From: Rikenellaceae bacterium
Lineage (GTDB): Bacteria; Bacteroidota; Bacteroidia; Bacteroidales; Rikenellaceae
NCBI GenBank assembly: GCA_015059875.1
Contig: SUZQ01000014.1
Coordinates: 1-42,096 of the forward strand
Length of the DNA: 42,096 nucleotides
Direction of reading: 5' to 3'
A model generated the notes under the pieces. That model made no database searches, was not told the origin of the DNA, and worked only from the letters and a program-made list of their open reading frames with translations. Of this stretch, positions 6,251-13,353 are shown one piece after another. Both the position numbers and the translations under genes were made by a program. How positions within the stretch are numbered: position 1 is the stretch's first letter; every line of letters begins with the position of its first letter.

Positions 6251-8797
6251 CTAATTCACAGGCTCATTCTCATCGGTAAATATAACGCCATATATGTAGC
6301 TTGAGTAATCGCTCCAATATCTTGCACTTTTATATTTACTCTCTGTTCCCGCTGGCACATAAATCTTACGACCGGAAGCGTTGTCGTAGAACATATCAAT
6401 ACCTCCTGTCGGTGGTGTAGTCGGCTTGCAATATACACTTTTCAGCGAGGTGCAATCAATGAATGCCCAATTTCCAATCGAAGTAACGCTATTGCCAATT
6501 GTAACACTTGTCAGCGAGGTGCAATTATAGAATGCATAAGCTTTTATCTCGGTAATATCCGAAGGAATAGTAATATCGGTTAATTCGCTACCATTAAGAT
6601 AGAGTTTTGCTCCATTGTATAGAGGGTTTGCATAATAGTTGTCAAAACTTATCTTACACCAAGCCGATAAATCGCTAATATATACACTATTCAGACTTCC
6701 ACAATCGTCGAATGCCTCATATCCAATCGAAGTAACGCTATTGCCGATAGTAACACTTGTCAGCGAGCTGCAATATTCGAATGCCCGCCCTCCAATCTCA
6801 GTAACGCTATTACCAATTGTAACACTTGTCAGCGAGGTGCAATCACGGAATGCACCACCTCCAATCGAAGTAACGCTATTAGGAATTGTAACACTTGTCA
6901 GCGAAGTGCAATAAGAGAATGCATCACCTCCAATCGAAGTAACGCTATCTGGAATCGTGATGGTTGCCAGTGAATCACAAGCACTAAATGCTCCCACGCC
7001 TATCAAGGCAACACCATTACTTATTGTAACACTTGTAAGCGAATCACAATTTCTGAATGTATCCACACCCATTGAAGTAACTCCACTGCCTATAATTACC
7101 TTTGTCAGCAAATCGCTATACGCAAATGCGCCGTTTCCAATCTCTTTAACACTATCTGGTATTGTTACACTTTTCAGCAGGCCACAATCATAAAACGCAT
7201 AAGCGCGAATTGCCTCGACGCTGTTACCAATCGTTACACTTCTTAATGTATCGCAACCATAAAATGCATACGCACCAACAGAGGTAACACCATTGCCAAT
7301 AGTTACCTTTGTAAACTGACTACCGTAGAATGCACCATACGAAGATGATGCTTCAGGAATATTACAATTGACAACCAAATCTCCAGTACATCCGCCAAAA
7401 GCATATTCTCCAATTGTGGCTACACCCTTACCTATAGTTGTATTTGTCAACGAATTACAACCGTTAAATGCCGAACTTCCAATAGAAGTAACGCTATCGG
7501 GAATTGTAATAGCGGTCAGTGATGTGCATTGATAGAACGCTGAATTTCCAATCGAAGTGACACTATATGGTAGTGCGATACTCTTCAGCGAGGTGCAACC
7601 CGAAAATACGCTATTTCCAATAGCTGTAAGTTTATCAGGGATTTCGAACTTTGTCAGTGAGGTACATCCGTAGAATGCGCTATCGCCAATTGAGGCTATA
7701 CTTTCAGGGGTCGTTACGCTTGTTAGCGAGGTGCGTTGATAGAATGCACTGTTTCCAATAGTAGAGATATCCTCGTCAAAAGTGATAACACCCAAGCCAT
7801 CTTCGTAGGTATTAGATACAACATTTGCATCAAAACCGCTACTATTATAAAGAGTTATAGCACTATTATCGCTTGAGGTATACCAAATTTGGTTAAGCGG
7901 AATAGGCATTGCTGCGAGATTCTTAGCCTCAACAGCACTCATAGGTTGTATTCTATTGCGAGTGATTGTGACTTTATTAGATGTACTCTGTGTAAAGCCC
8001 AAGCCATCGGTGGTATAGGCTGTTATAGTTATACCCTTCTCAAAAGTTGTAGGAGGGAGTGCAAACCAAAAGGTTGTTGCATCCCCTGCGGTTGTACCAA
8101 GCGTTACGCCACTTTCGCAGTTTATCATAACTTTCTCCGTAGCATCCGCAGCCATTGTCACACTTGGCTTTGCTCCATAGGGGGCTGAAATAGTCGCCGC
8201 ACCCGAAAGTTTCTCGCCATTGTTACCCTGAAGAACAAGACTCTTTATCTTTACATTATTTCCGTACAGTTTAATCTTGAGATAGCCACATAGATTATTA
8301 AACACCAACTTTTTCGTTCCATCCCGAACAACTGCTACCATTGTATTCGCGCCTTTGCCGAAAGAGTCTTTGATGTAACCTTGAAGATATGGCAAAGTTG
8401 TGGTAATATCACCATCTACAATCATTGTAGCTTCGGTGTTGTACGGATAGAGAGCGTAGAAGTACTCAAGCCAGTCGCCTCCCGTAGAGGATCCATAAAA
8501 CATTCCGCCCTTGTCGCCATCCTCGCCAAGGAAGGTGTATTTAGCATTTGTGGTAGTGTTACAGAATGCCGATACCTCATCTTCAGCGTGCCAACATATC
8601 GTTTGATTCTCGTTGACAAAAGTTCGGCTCTCTTCGTCTTCAATTGTGGCGTACAGATAGTTTTTCTCGCCTTCAGTGGCGGTTTCGGTCTGCGTTTGGG
8701 AGAGCAAGACCTCATCCTTATCAGATTTGGAGCAACCTACAGCAAAAACAAGTGCTACGGCTGCCAATAAGCCCAATAGAGTGTAATTGTGTTTCAT
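6251..8797 (-). CDS. BspA-like leucine-rich-repeat lipoprotein with fimbrillin-like N-terminal domain
   Basis: This 848-residue protein begins with a lipoprotein signal; the lipobox FAVGC puts the lipidated cysteine at about residue 22. Residues about 45-300 resemble the fimbrillin-like (Mfa-like) domains of Bacteroidales surface proteins. From about 325 onward there are roughly 17 LRR_5 units of about 23 residues with the pattern SVTSIGxxAFxxCTSLTSVTIP. They are interrupted by the non-repeat insert YISDLSAWCKISF found in other BspA proteins, and the protein ends with YWSDYSSYIYG. Such proteins are displayed on the cell surface and bind host or bacterial ligands; the ligand here is unknown. 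The near-identical 69-bp DNA units invite repeat gain or loss. A 40-residue ORF lies 31 bp upstream. Confidence 0.93.
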   Translation of the reverse strand: MKHNYTLLGLLAAVALVFAVGCSKSDKDEVLLSQTQTETATEGEKNYLYATIEDEESRTFVNENQTICWHAEDEVSAFCNTTTNAKYTFLGEDGDKGGMFYGSSTGGDWLEYFYALYPYNTEATMIVDGDITTTLPYLQGYIKDSFGKGANTMVAVVRDGTKKLVFNNLCGYLKIKLYGNNVKIKSLVLQGNNGEKLSGAATISAPYGAKPSVTMAADATEKVMINCESGVTLGTTAGDATTFWFALPPTTFEKGITITAYTTDGLGFTQSTSNKVTITRNRIQPMSAVEAKNLAAMPIPLNQIWYTSSDNSAITLYNSSGFDANVVSNTYEDGLGVITFDEDISTIGNSAFYQRTSLTSVTTPESIASIGDSAFYGCTSLTKFEIPDKLTAIGNSVFSGCTSLKSIALPYSVTSIGNSAFYQCTSLTAITIPDSVTSIGSSAFNGCNSLTNTTIGKGVATIGEYAFGGCTGDLVVNCNIPEASSSYGAFYGSQFTKVTIGNGVTSVGAYAFYGCDTLRSVTIGNSVEAIRAYAFYDCGLLKSVTIPDSVKEIGNGAFAYSDLLTKVIIGSGVTSMGVDTFRNCDSLTSVTISNGVALIGVGAFSACDSLATITIPDSVTSIGGDAFSYCTSLTSVTIPNSVTSIGGGAFRDCTSLTSVTIGNSVTEIGGRAFEYCSSLTSVTIGNSVTSIGYEAFDDCGSLNSVYISDLSAWCKISFDNYYANPLYNGAKLYLNGSELTDITIPSDITEIKAYAFYNCTSLTSVTIGNSVTSIGNWAFIDCTSLKSVYCKPTTPPTGGIDMFYDNASGRKIYVPAGTESKYKSARYWSDYSSYIYGVIFTDENEPVN

Positions 8798-8828
8798 ACT
8801 ATTATATAATTATTAGTTTTACCATAGT

Positions 8829-8951
8829 TTACCAATCCTGTTCAGGGTTTTCGCCCTCGATAATTTCGATATTCGAAATTCCAAAGCCATATTCACAAGC
8901 GATACAGACCACCCTTATATCAGGCGATAGGTAGAATTGTTGTGCATCCAT
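8829..8951 (-). CDS. Small 40-residue protein preceding the BspA-like lipoprotein
   Basis: An ATG-initiated frame encodes 40 residues starting MDAQQFYLSPDIRVVCIACE and ending in an acidic tail, NPEQDW. It resembles the very short Bacteroidales proteins of the type (M..Y..P.I.VV.I..E.GF), often found beside surface-protein genes; their function is unknown. It ends 31 bp before the lipoprotein start on the same strand, so the two probably share a transcript from the promoter at 9263-9293. There is no signal peptide. The resemblance is from memory and was not tested by alignment. Confidence 0.55.
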   Translation of the reverse strand: MDAQQFYLSPDIRVVCIACEYGFGISNIEIIEGENPEQDW

Positions 8952-8977
8952 CACTACATACTTTTTTTTTTGGCGCA

Positions 8978-9238
8978 TCAACCCCAAATGTGCATTTTGT
9001 ATAAAATAAGAAAGTGTGAGGTTGACTTTCGTCTATCAAGTAGAAGGTTGTGGAATGACCTGACCAAAATAAACGCTACAATACCCCACACCTGTATAAT
9101 GCCATACAGAAGGTATAGGATATACCAACAGCATTTATACAAGGAATGAGTGCTGTTCGTTCGTCCTTTGGTCTTGAAAACTTCCACATTTTCTACTTCG
9201 GACAGCGCGAAAACACTTTCGTAATATGTGTGCCTCAC
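8978..9238 (-). CDS. Doubtful 86-residue ORF of unknown function
   Basis: A GTG-initiated frame directly follows the promoter at 9263-9293. The predicted protein has one hydrophobic segment (about residues 35-60, WYILYLLYGIIQVWGIVAFIL) and basic ends. I recognise no family. It could be a small membrane protein, a decayed gene, or merely the 5' untranslated leader of the small ORF and BspA-like gene downstream. Base composition is more A+T-rich than in neighbouring genes. Confidence 0.25.
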   Translation of the reverse strand: MRHTYYESVFALSEVENVEVFKTKGRTNSTHSLYKCCWYILYLLYGIIQVWGIVAFILVRSFHNLLLDRRKSTSHFLILYKMHIWG

Positions 9239-9262
9239 AACAAAATCAGCTGTTCAGCACTA

Positions 9263-9293
9263 CAAAGTTAAAAACTTATTTTCGATTATGCAA
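9263..9293 (-). promoter_or_regulatory. Promoter for the BspA-like gene cluster
   Basis: The minus strand reads TTG (9291-9293), 20 bp, then TAACTTTG (9263-9270), a good match to the Bacteroidota -33/-7 pattern. It points toward the 86-residue ORF, the 40-residue ORF and the lipoprotein. If start sites are normal the leader to the 40-residue ORF would be about 300 nt. Confidence 0.55.
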
Positions 9294-9321
9294 TAAAAAA
9301 AAGGTACAACACAAAAAATGA

Positions 9322-9366
9322 CAATGGCGCATCCATCCTCTACATAGAGCAACAGATGCGCCATTG
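9322..9366 (-). terminator. Terminator of the rsfS-to-nucleosidase run
   Basis: A 12-bp stem (CAATGGCGCATC at 9322-9333, its complement at 9355-9366) lies 17 bp beyond the nucleosidase stop. A T-rich tract follows on the minus strand. The 21-nt loop holds a small inner hairpin CTCT/AGAG. Confidence 0.65.
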
Positions 9367-9382
9367 ATGACAGCGAAATATT

Positions 9383-9979
9383 TTACAAATCTTCGATTCG
9401 ATTCAGAATCGGCGAAAAATCAACCCAAGTATTGGCAAACTCATCGTAGGAGAGTTCGGTGTGACCATCCTCAGGAACATCCGAGATAACCTTAACCGCC
9501 ACAAGTGGCATATTGTTGCACATCTCGCAGGCGATAGCGATAGCTCCTATCTCCATATCGAAAATTGCCCTCTCAACGCCAAAGCGAGCCTTAATCTCCG
9601 CAACCGACTTTGCATTTACGAACGAGTCGCCCGTAAAGACCGTAATATCATCCGTGCCAAGCAGATTGCGCGGATCGCTAACCTCTGGAATAAAGCCTTC
9701 GGGAATATCGGCATCGTGATACTGCACACGATTCGGCATAACCACCTCGCCCTGCTTAAAACCAAGAGTTCCAGCTGCATAACCAATAACAGCAACAAGG
9801 TCGTAAGGTTGCTCCGCCTGCAATAGATAGCGCGTGATGGTTGCCGCAGCCGCAGCCTTACCAATACCACTAAATGCTACGGTGTACTTATTCTTCAACT
9901 GCTCGCCCCTGCACTCGATAGCAAGACGGATATTTCTGTTTTCGCGCTCGGTTGGCGCAACGATTAAAATATTTTTCAT
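9383..9979 (-). CDS. MTA/SAH nucleosidase-like protein (PNP/UDP phosphorylase superfamily)
   Basis: This 198-residue protein shows the purine nucleoside phosphorylase fold marks: an N-terminal GIGKAAAAA glycine segment, VIGYAAG, and the ribose-binding FDMEIGAIA (family DME motif). A catalytic-acid region VKVISDVPEDGH follows. It is shorter than typical Pfs/MtnN proteins (about 230 residues). Members cleave the glycosidic bond of methylthioadenosine, S-adenosylhomocysteine or futalosine; which one applies here is not determined. It starts 1 bp after the riboflavin kinase gene, so it is the last gene of a tightly packed operon, followed by a hairpin terminator. Confidence 0.8.
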   Translation of the reverse strand: MKNILIVAPTERENRNIRLAIECRGEQLKNKYTVAFSGIGKAAAAATITRYLLQAEQPYDLVAVIGYAAGTLGFKQGEVVMPNRVQYHDADIPEGFIPEVSDPRNLLGTDDITVFTGDSFVNAKSVAEIKARFGVERAIFDMEIGAIAIACEMCNNMPLVAVKVISDVPEDGHTELSYDEFANTWVDFSPILNRIEDL

Positions 9980-9980
9980 A

Positions 9981-10355
9981 TTATAATTGGGCTTTAGCCA
10001 TTAGCTCTTTTATTTTATTTGAATCTTGCTCTATCTGCTGGCGCAACTCCTCCACCGAAGAGAACTTCTTTTCGTCGCGAATCTTATCGTAGAGTTCAAC
10101 TCGCAATTTCAAGCCGTAAAGCAGACCTCGAAAGCCAAAAAGATGTGTTTCGAGCAGGCGTTTCGTGCCATCTACCGAGGGGCGAACACCAATATTTGTC
10201 ATTGCGCAATAGACCTCGCCCTCAACCCAAACCTTCGAGCTATATACCCCGTTTTCGATACTCAAAGAGTCATCAACAGCGATATTTGCCGTTGGGAAGC
10301 CTAATCTGCGTCCCAAACGATTCCCTCCTATAACGACTCCCTCGATAACCTGCAT
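9981..10355 (-). CDS. Riboflavin kinase, stand-alone (RibF C-terminal domain only)
   Basis: The 124 residues match the flavokinase half of bifunctional RibF. GRRLGFPTANI carries the ATP-binding loop and PTAN motif, MTNIGVRPSVDG follows, then LETHLFGF and the closing IRDEKKFSSVEELRQQI. The reaction is riboflavin + ATP to FMN in the cytosol. The N-terminal FMN adenylyltransferase domain with its GxFDGVHxGH signature, normally about 180 residues, is absent, and the gap to the upstream permease gene is only 4 bp. The gene is therefore compact rather than cut by an assembly edge. FAD synthesis must be encoded elsewhere. Confidence 0.88.
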   Translation of the reverse strand: MQVIEGVVIGGNRLGRRLGFPTANIAVDDSLSIENGVYSSKVWVEGEVYCAMTNIGVRPSVDGTKRLLETHLFGFRGLLYGLKLRVELYDKIRDEKKFSSVEELRQQIEQDSNKIKELMAKAQL

Positions 10356-10359
10356 AGTA

Positions 10360-11484
10360 TTAAATCTCCTTCGTTAATTTGCGTACCAACGACACCTCCG
10401 AGAAGAACTCTTTGGCAAAGACTCGCAGAACGGTGTACGACGGCACGGCAACAAGCAATCCGACAATACCCCCAACAGAGCCCGCCATAAGGATAACAAT
10501 AAATATTTCGAGTGGATGCGCTGACACCTTCGAGGAGTAGATTGTAGGTTGCAACACAAAATCATCAACACCCTTAACCACACATATCGTGCAGAGTATA
10601 ACGGCGAGAGTATACGATATCGTGCAGCCTTCTATAGGCGACACAATACCTATGAATATTGACACCAACACACCGAAAGCTGGTCCTGCGTATGGGATAA
10701 CATTCAACATACCCATAATTACAGCAATAAAGCTGGCATCCTCGACCTTCATTCCAAAGAGCAACAGCACTACAGCTATGATACTTGATATGATAAGGCT
10801 CTCGGTAAGCAATCCCGTGAAGTAGCGCGACAACAGAAGCGAGACTTTATCGATAGCTCGATGAACATTCTCGACATACTTATCAGGAAAGATTGCCGAA
10901 ACCATATTCGAGAAGAGTCCATCCTCCTTCAAGAAGAAGAATGTGATGAACGACACCGAGAATAGAACGATAACCGCAGACATTCCCATATTGATAATTG
11001 ACGACACCACCGAATTGACCGTATCGTAATTCAAGAATCTGCGCAGTGTCGAAACAATGATATCCGATATTGAGAAGTGTGTTTCGGGCAGAACAAAGAT
11101 TGTCGAGATATAGTTTTGTAATCGCTCCAATGGCTCCTCTACGCCCTCCAAAGCCGAACGCAAATCGAGCGAAGAGAGTTCGTAAACTTTACCCGCCACG
11201 AGAGGTACAATAAGCGAAAGCAAACCTCCAATAACCAACCACAGCAACACCAAAGTAATAGCTGCCGCCAACCATCGAGGCATAAAGAATCGCTTGATTT
11301 TTATTTTACAGAGCAGTCGTACCAATGGTCGTCCAATGATAGCCAACACCGCAGAGACGAGAATGTAGATTACAACCTCACGGAAGTACCACAACAGCGC
11401 ACCAACAGCCACAGCTGCAGCCAATCCCATCACCCAGCGCAGAAAGGTCTGCATGGTCAGATTATTATTTATGTTATTTTCCAT
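10360..11484 (-). CDS. AI-2E family transporter (PerM/YdiK-type permease)
   Basis: This 374-residue integral membrane protein has the family layout: hydrophobic pairs near residues 15-55 and 70-100, then a soluble linker rich in alternating charges (about 100-155). A second membrane block follows with MLNVIPYAGPAFG and a conserved PTIYSSKVSAHPLEIF segment. Family members export small molecules or exchange ions (some are Na+/H+ antiporters); the AI-2 name is historical. The substrate is unknown. The gene lies between psd and the riboflavin kinase gene, 4 bp from the latter, and probably belongs to the same transcript. Confidence 0.88.
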   Translation of the reverse strand: MENNINNNLTMQTFLRWVMGLAAAVAVGALLWYFREVVIYILVSAVLAIIGRPLVRLLCKIKIKRFFMPRWLAAAITLVLLWLVIGGLLSLIVPLVAGKVYELSSLDLRSALEGVEEPLERLQNYISTIFVLPETHFSISDIIVSTLRRFLNYDTVNSVVSSIINMGMSAVIVLFSVSFITFFFLKEDGLFSNMVSAIFPDKYVENVHRAIDKVSLLLSRYFTGLLTESLIISSIIAVVLLLFGMKVEDASFIAVIMGMLNVIPYAGPAFGVLVSIFIGIVSPIEGCTISYTLAVILCTICVVKGVDDFVLQPTIYSSKVSAHPLEIFIVILMAGSVGGIVGLLVAVPSYTVLRVFAKEFFSEVSLVRKLTKEI

Positions 11485-11520
11485 TCAAGAAGTTGTCTGT
11501 TATCCGTTTTCAATCTTTTC

Positions 11521-11557
11521 GTCATTGCAAGGAGAATATATTGTCTGTGGCAATCTC
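11521..11557. repeat. Half copy of the GTCATTGC...GGCAATCTC repeat
   Basis: GTCATTGCAAGG and TGGCAATCTC reproduce the left arm of the hairpin repeat at 17043-17141, without its right arm. It lies in the psd/permease gap. Confidence 0.55.
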
Positions 11558-11586
11558 TATCTCTCCGTTTTTACCGCTTTCTCTTT

Positions 11587-12312
11587 TCAGTTCTCCGTTT
11601 CGAGCGACTCCTCCTCAGGAGTTTCGAGCGACTCCTCCTCCACACCACCGATGCGGGCAATAGGAGTCTGCGTGCCTACAACCTTATCGCCAATCTCTAC
11701 AAGCAGTTTAGCATCCTTTGGCAACAATATATCAATGCGCGAGCCAAACTTAATAAATCCGAAAACACTATTCTGCTCAACCTGCTCACCGACCTTCACA
11801 TACGATACAATGCGACGAGCCACAGCACCAGCGATTTGGCGGAACAACACCTCTACGCCATCTTTGGTCTCCACCACAGTCGTAGTGCGCTCATTGTCGG
11901 TGGAGGATTTCGGATGCCACGCAACAAGGAATCGTCCTGGATGGTACTTGAAATACTTGACCAAGCCACCCACAGGCGACCAATTGATATGGACATTGGT
12001 TACCGACATAAATATTGACACCTGCATCTTCTCCTCGCCATCGAAATACTCGTCATCTTTCACAAGCTCGGTAACTACAACACGGCCATCGCAAGGCGAA
12101 AATACGAGATCATCATCGTGAATACGCACACGACGCGGATCGCGGAAGAACGAAATGATGAAGAACCAAAATACGAGCAGCAGCACCGAAAGTGTTATAA
12201 TAAGCCACATCAAGTCATTCGCCTTCAACATATAGAAGATAAGCAACCACAATGCCAGTAGCACAACTCCCGACACGGCAATAATCTTGAATCCCTCTCT
12301 ACTAATTTTCAT
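11587..12312 (-). CDS. psd: Phosphatidylserine decarboxylase proenzyme
   Basis: This 241-residue protein is of the short PSD type common in Bacteroidota and archaea. Two N-terminal membrane helices (about 8-30 and 33-55) are followed by SPCDGRVV, FMSVTNVHINWSPV, a conserved YHPGRFL and the autocleavage site GFIKFGSRID. Self-cleavage at Gly-Ser generates the pyruvoyl prosthetic group. It converts phosphatidylserine to phosphatidylethanolamine in the inner membrane. It lies 21 bp downstream of cdsA, which makes the CDP-diacylglycerol precursor. The C-terminus ends in an acidic, repetitive tail (EEESLETPEEESLETEN) encoded by a 20-bp direct repeat of 24-bp period. Confidence 0.93.
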   Translation of the reverse strand: MKISREGFKIIAVSGVVLLALWLLIFYMLKANDLMWLIITLSVLLLVFWFFIISFFRDPRRVRIHDDDLVFSPCDGRVVVTELVKDDEYFDGEEKMQVSIFMSVTNVHINWSPVGGLVKYFKYHPGRFLVAWHPKSSTDNERTTTVVETKDGVEVLFRQIAGAVARRIVSYVKVGEQVEQNSVFGFIKFGSRIDILLPKDAKLLVEIGDKVVGTQTPIARIGGVEEESLETPEEESLETEN

Positions 12313-12333
12313 ACTCTATTCTGAATTTGGGTT

Positions 12334-13197
12334 CTACATGAGTGTTCTCGCCAACAAGAGGTAAACGAATGCAAACGGCACCGAGAGAAACAATGCATCG
12401 AAACGATCAAGAAAACCTCCATGCCCCGGCATTATCGCACCCGAATCCTTTACATCGACTTCGCGTTTAATCAGCGACTCCACCAAATCGCCCGCAACGC
12501 CTGTCAATGCAGTTACCAATCCAAGACCACCCCATACGAGGAGATTGCCTCCGAAAAGGTGTCCGAACAGCACCGCTGCGCCTACTGCTCCCATCAATCC
12601 GCCAATGAAACCTTCCCAAGACTTTTTAGGCGAGATTCTTTCGCAAAGACGATGTTTGCCAAGTGTTATACCTACCAAGTATGCGAATATATCGTTTACC
12701 CAGATTATACCTATAAACGCCAACATCGCCAATCCCGACCACTTACCGACAAGCAGTTGCGGCACAAAGAGCAACATCGCCATAGGCAATGCAACATAGA
12801 CAGTACCCATCAAGGTCGTAGCGATATTTGCAATCGGAGTCGGACTCTTGCGCCACAATTCGCATACAAACGCAGCAGGCACCATCAGCATAGTGTATAG
12901 AACTGCACCCAACACGATGCGCCCAACCATATCGGTTGCAGGTGTACCCCACTGTTGAAATATCGTAAATGCCACAATAAAAATGGCTATCGAGGTGGCG
13001 ATACCCACGCTATACATAGGCTCAACCCCACCCTTACGGCACAAGCGATAGAACTCCACAAGACCTCCTACCATAATCACCGTAAACAGTGCGCCTACAC
13101 TCCACTTCGACCAGAGCAACGCCCCCACAACAACAAGCAACAGCACCAAACCACTCACGGTTCGCACCAACAAATCTTTAAGTTTCTTATTATCCAT
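12334..13197 (-). CDS. cdsA: Phosphatidate cytidylyltransferase (CDP-diacylglycerol synthase)
   Basis: This 287-residue integral membrane enzyme carries the complete CDS signature near its C-terminus: SLIKREVDVKDSG, then MPGHGGFLDRFDA. About eight hydrophobic segments precede and follow it, as in the family. It condenses CTP with phosphatidic acid to give CDP-diacylglycerol, the branch point for phosphatidylserine and other phospholipids. The gene lies between ftsH and psd on the same strand. The order rsfS-ftsH-cdsA is conserved in Bacteroidales. The 143-bp gap to ftsH is filled by structured element B. Confidence 0.95.
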   Translation of the reverse strand: MDNKKLKDLLVRTVSGLVLLLVVVGALLWSKWSVGALFTVIMVGGLVEFYRLCRKGGVEPMYSVGIATSIAIFIVAFTIFQQWGTPATDMVGRIVLGAVLYTMLMVPAAFVCELWRKSPTPIANIATTLMGTVYVALPMAMLLFVPQLLVGKWSGLAMLAFIGIIWVNDIFAYLVGITLGKHRLCERISPKKSWEGFIGGLMGAVGAAVLFGHLFGGNLLVWGGLGLVTALTGVAGDLVESLIKREVDVKDSGAIMPGHGGFLDRFDALFLSVPFAFVYLLLARTLM

Positions 13198-13230
13198 TAT
13201 TAGGTTTTTATAGTAAACATCTTCATTCTG

Positions 13231-13353
13231 AAAATTTGTATAACAAGAGCTATTTTGAAGCTGCTCGCAGTTCGTAAAAGCGGAGTTTACTTGGTGTAAA
13301 TGAGCATTTTACGAACAAGGCAGATGCCAAAAGAGCCTTGTTAGGCAGATTTT
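13231..13353. repeat. Structured 3'-end element, copy B
   Basis: The outer arms 13231-13247 and 13337-13353 pair except at three positions, two of them G-T. The second stem is 13249-13257 with 13328-13336 (8 of 9). A perfect 10-bp stem GTTCGTAAAA/TTTTACGAAC (13270-13279, 13307-13316) then directly encloses the core 13280-13306. The core differs from copy A only by two C-to-T changes in its loop. The right arm contains the ftsH stop codon. Relative to the adjoining minus-strand gene, the orientation is the same as in copy A. Confidence 0.8.
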
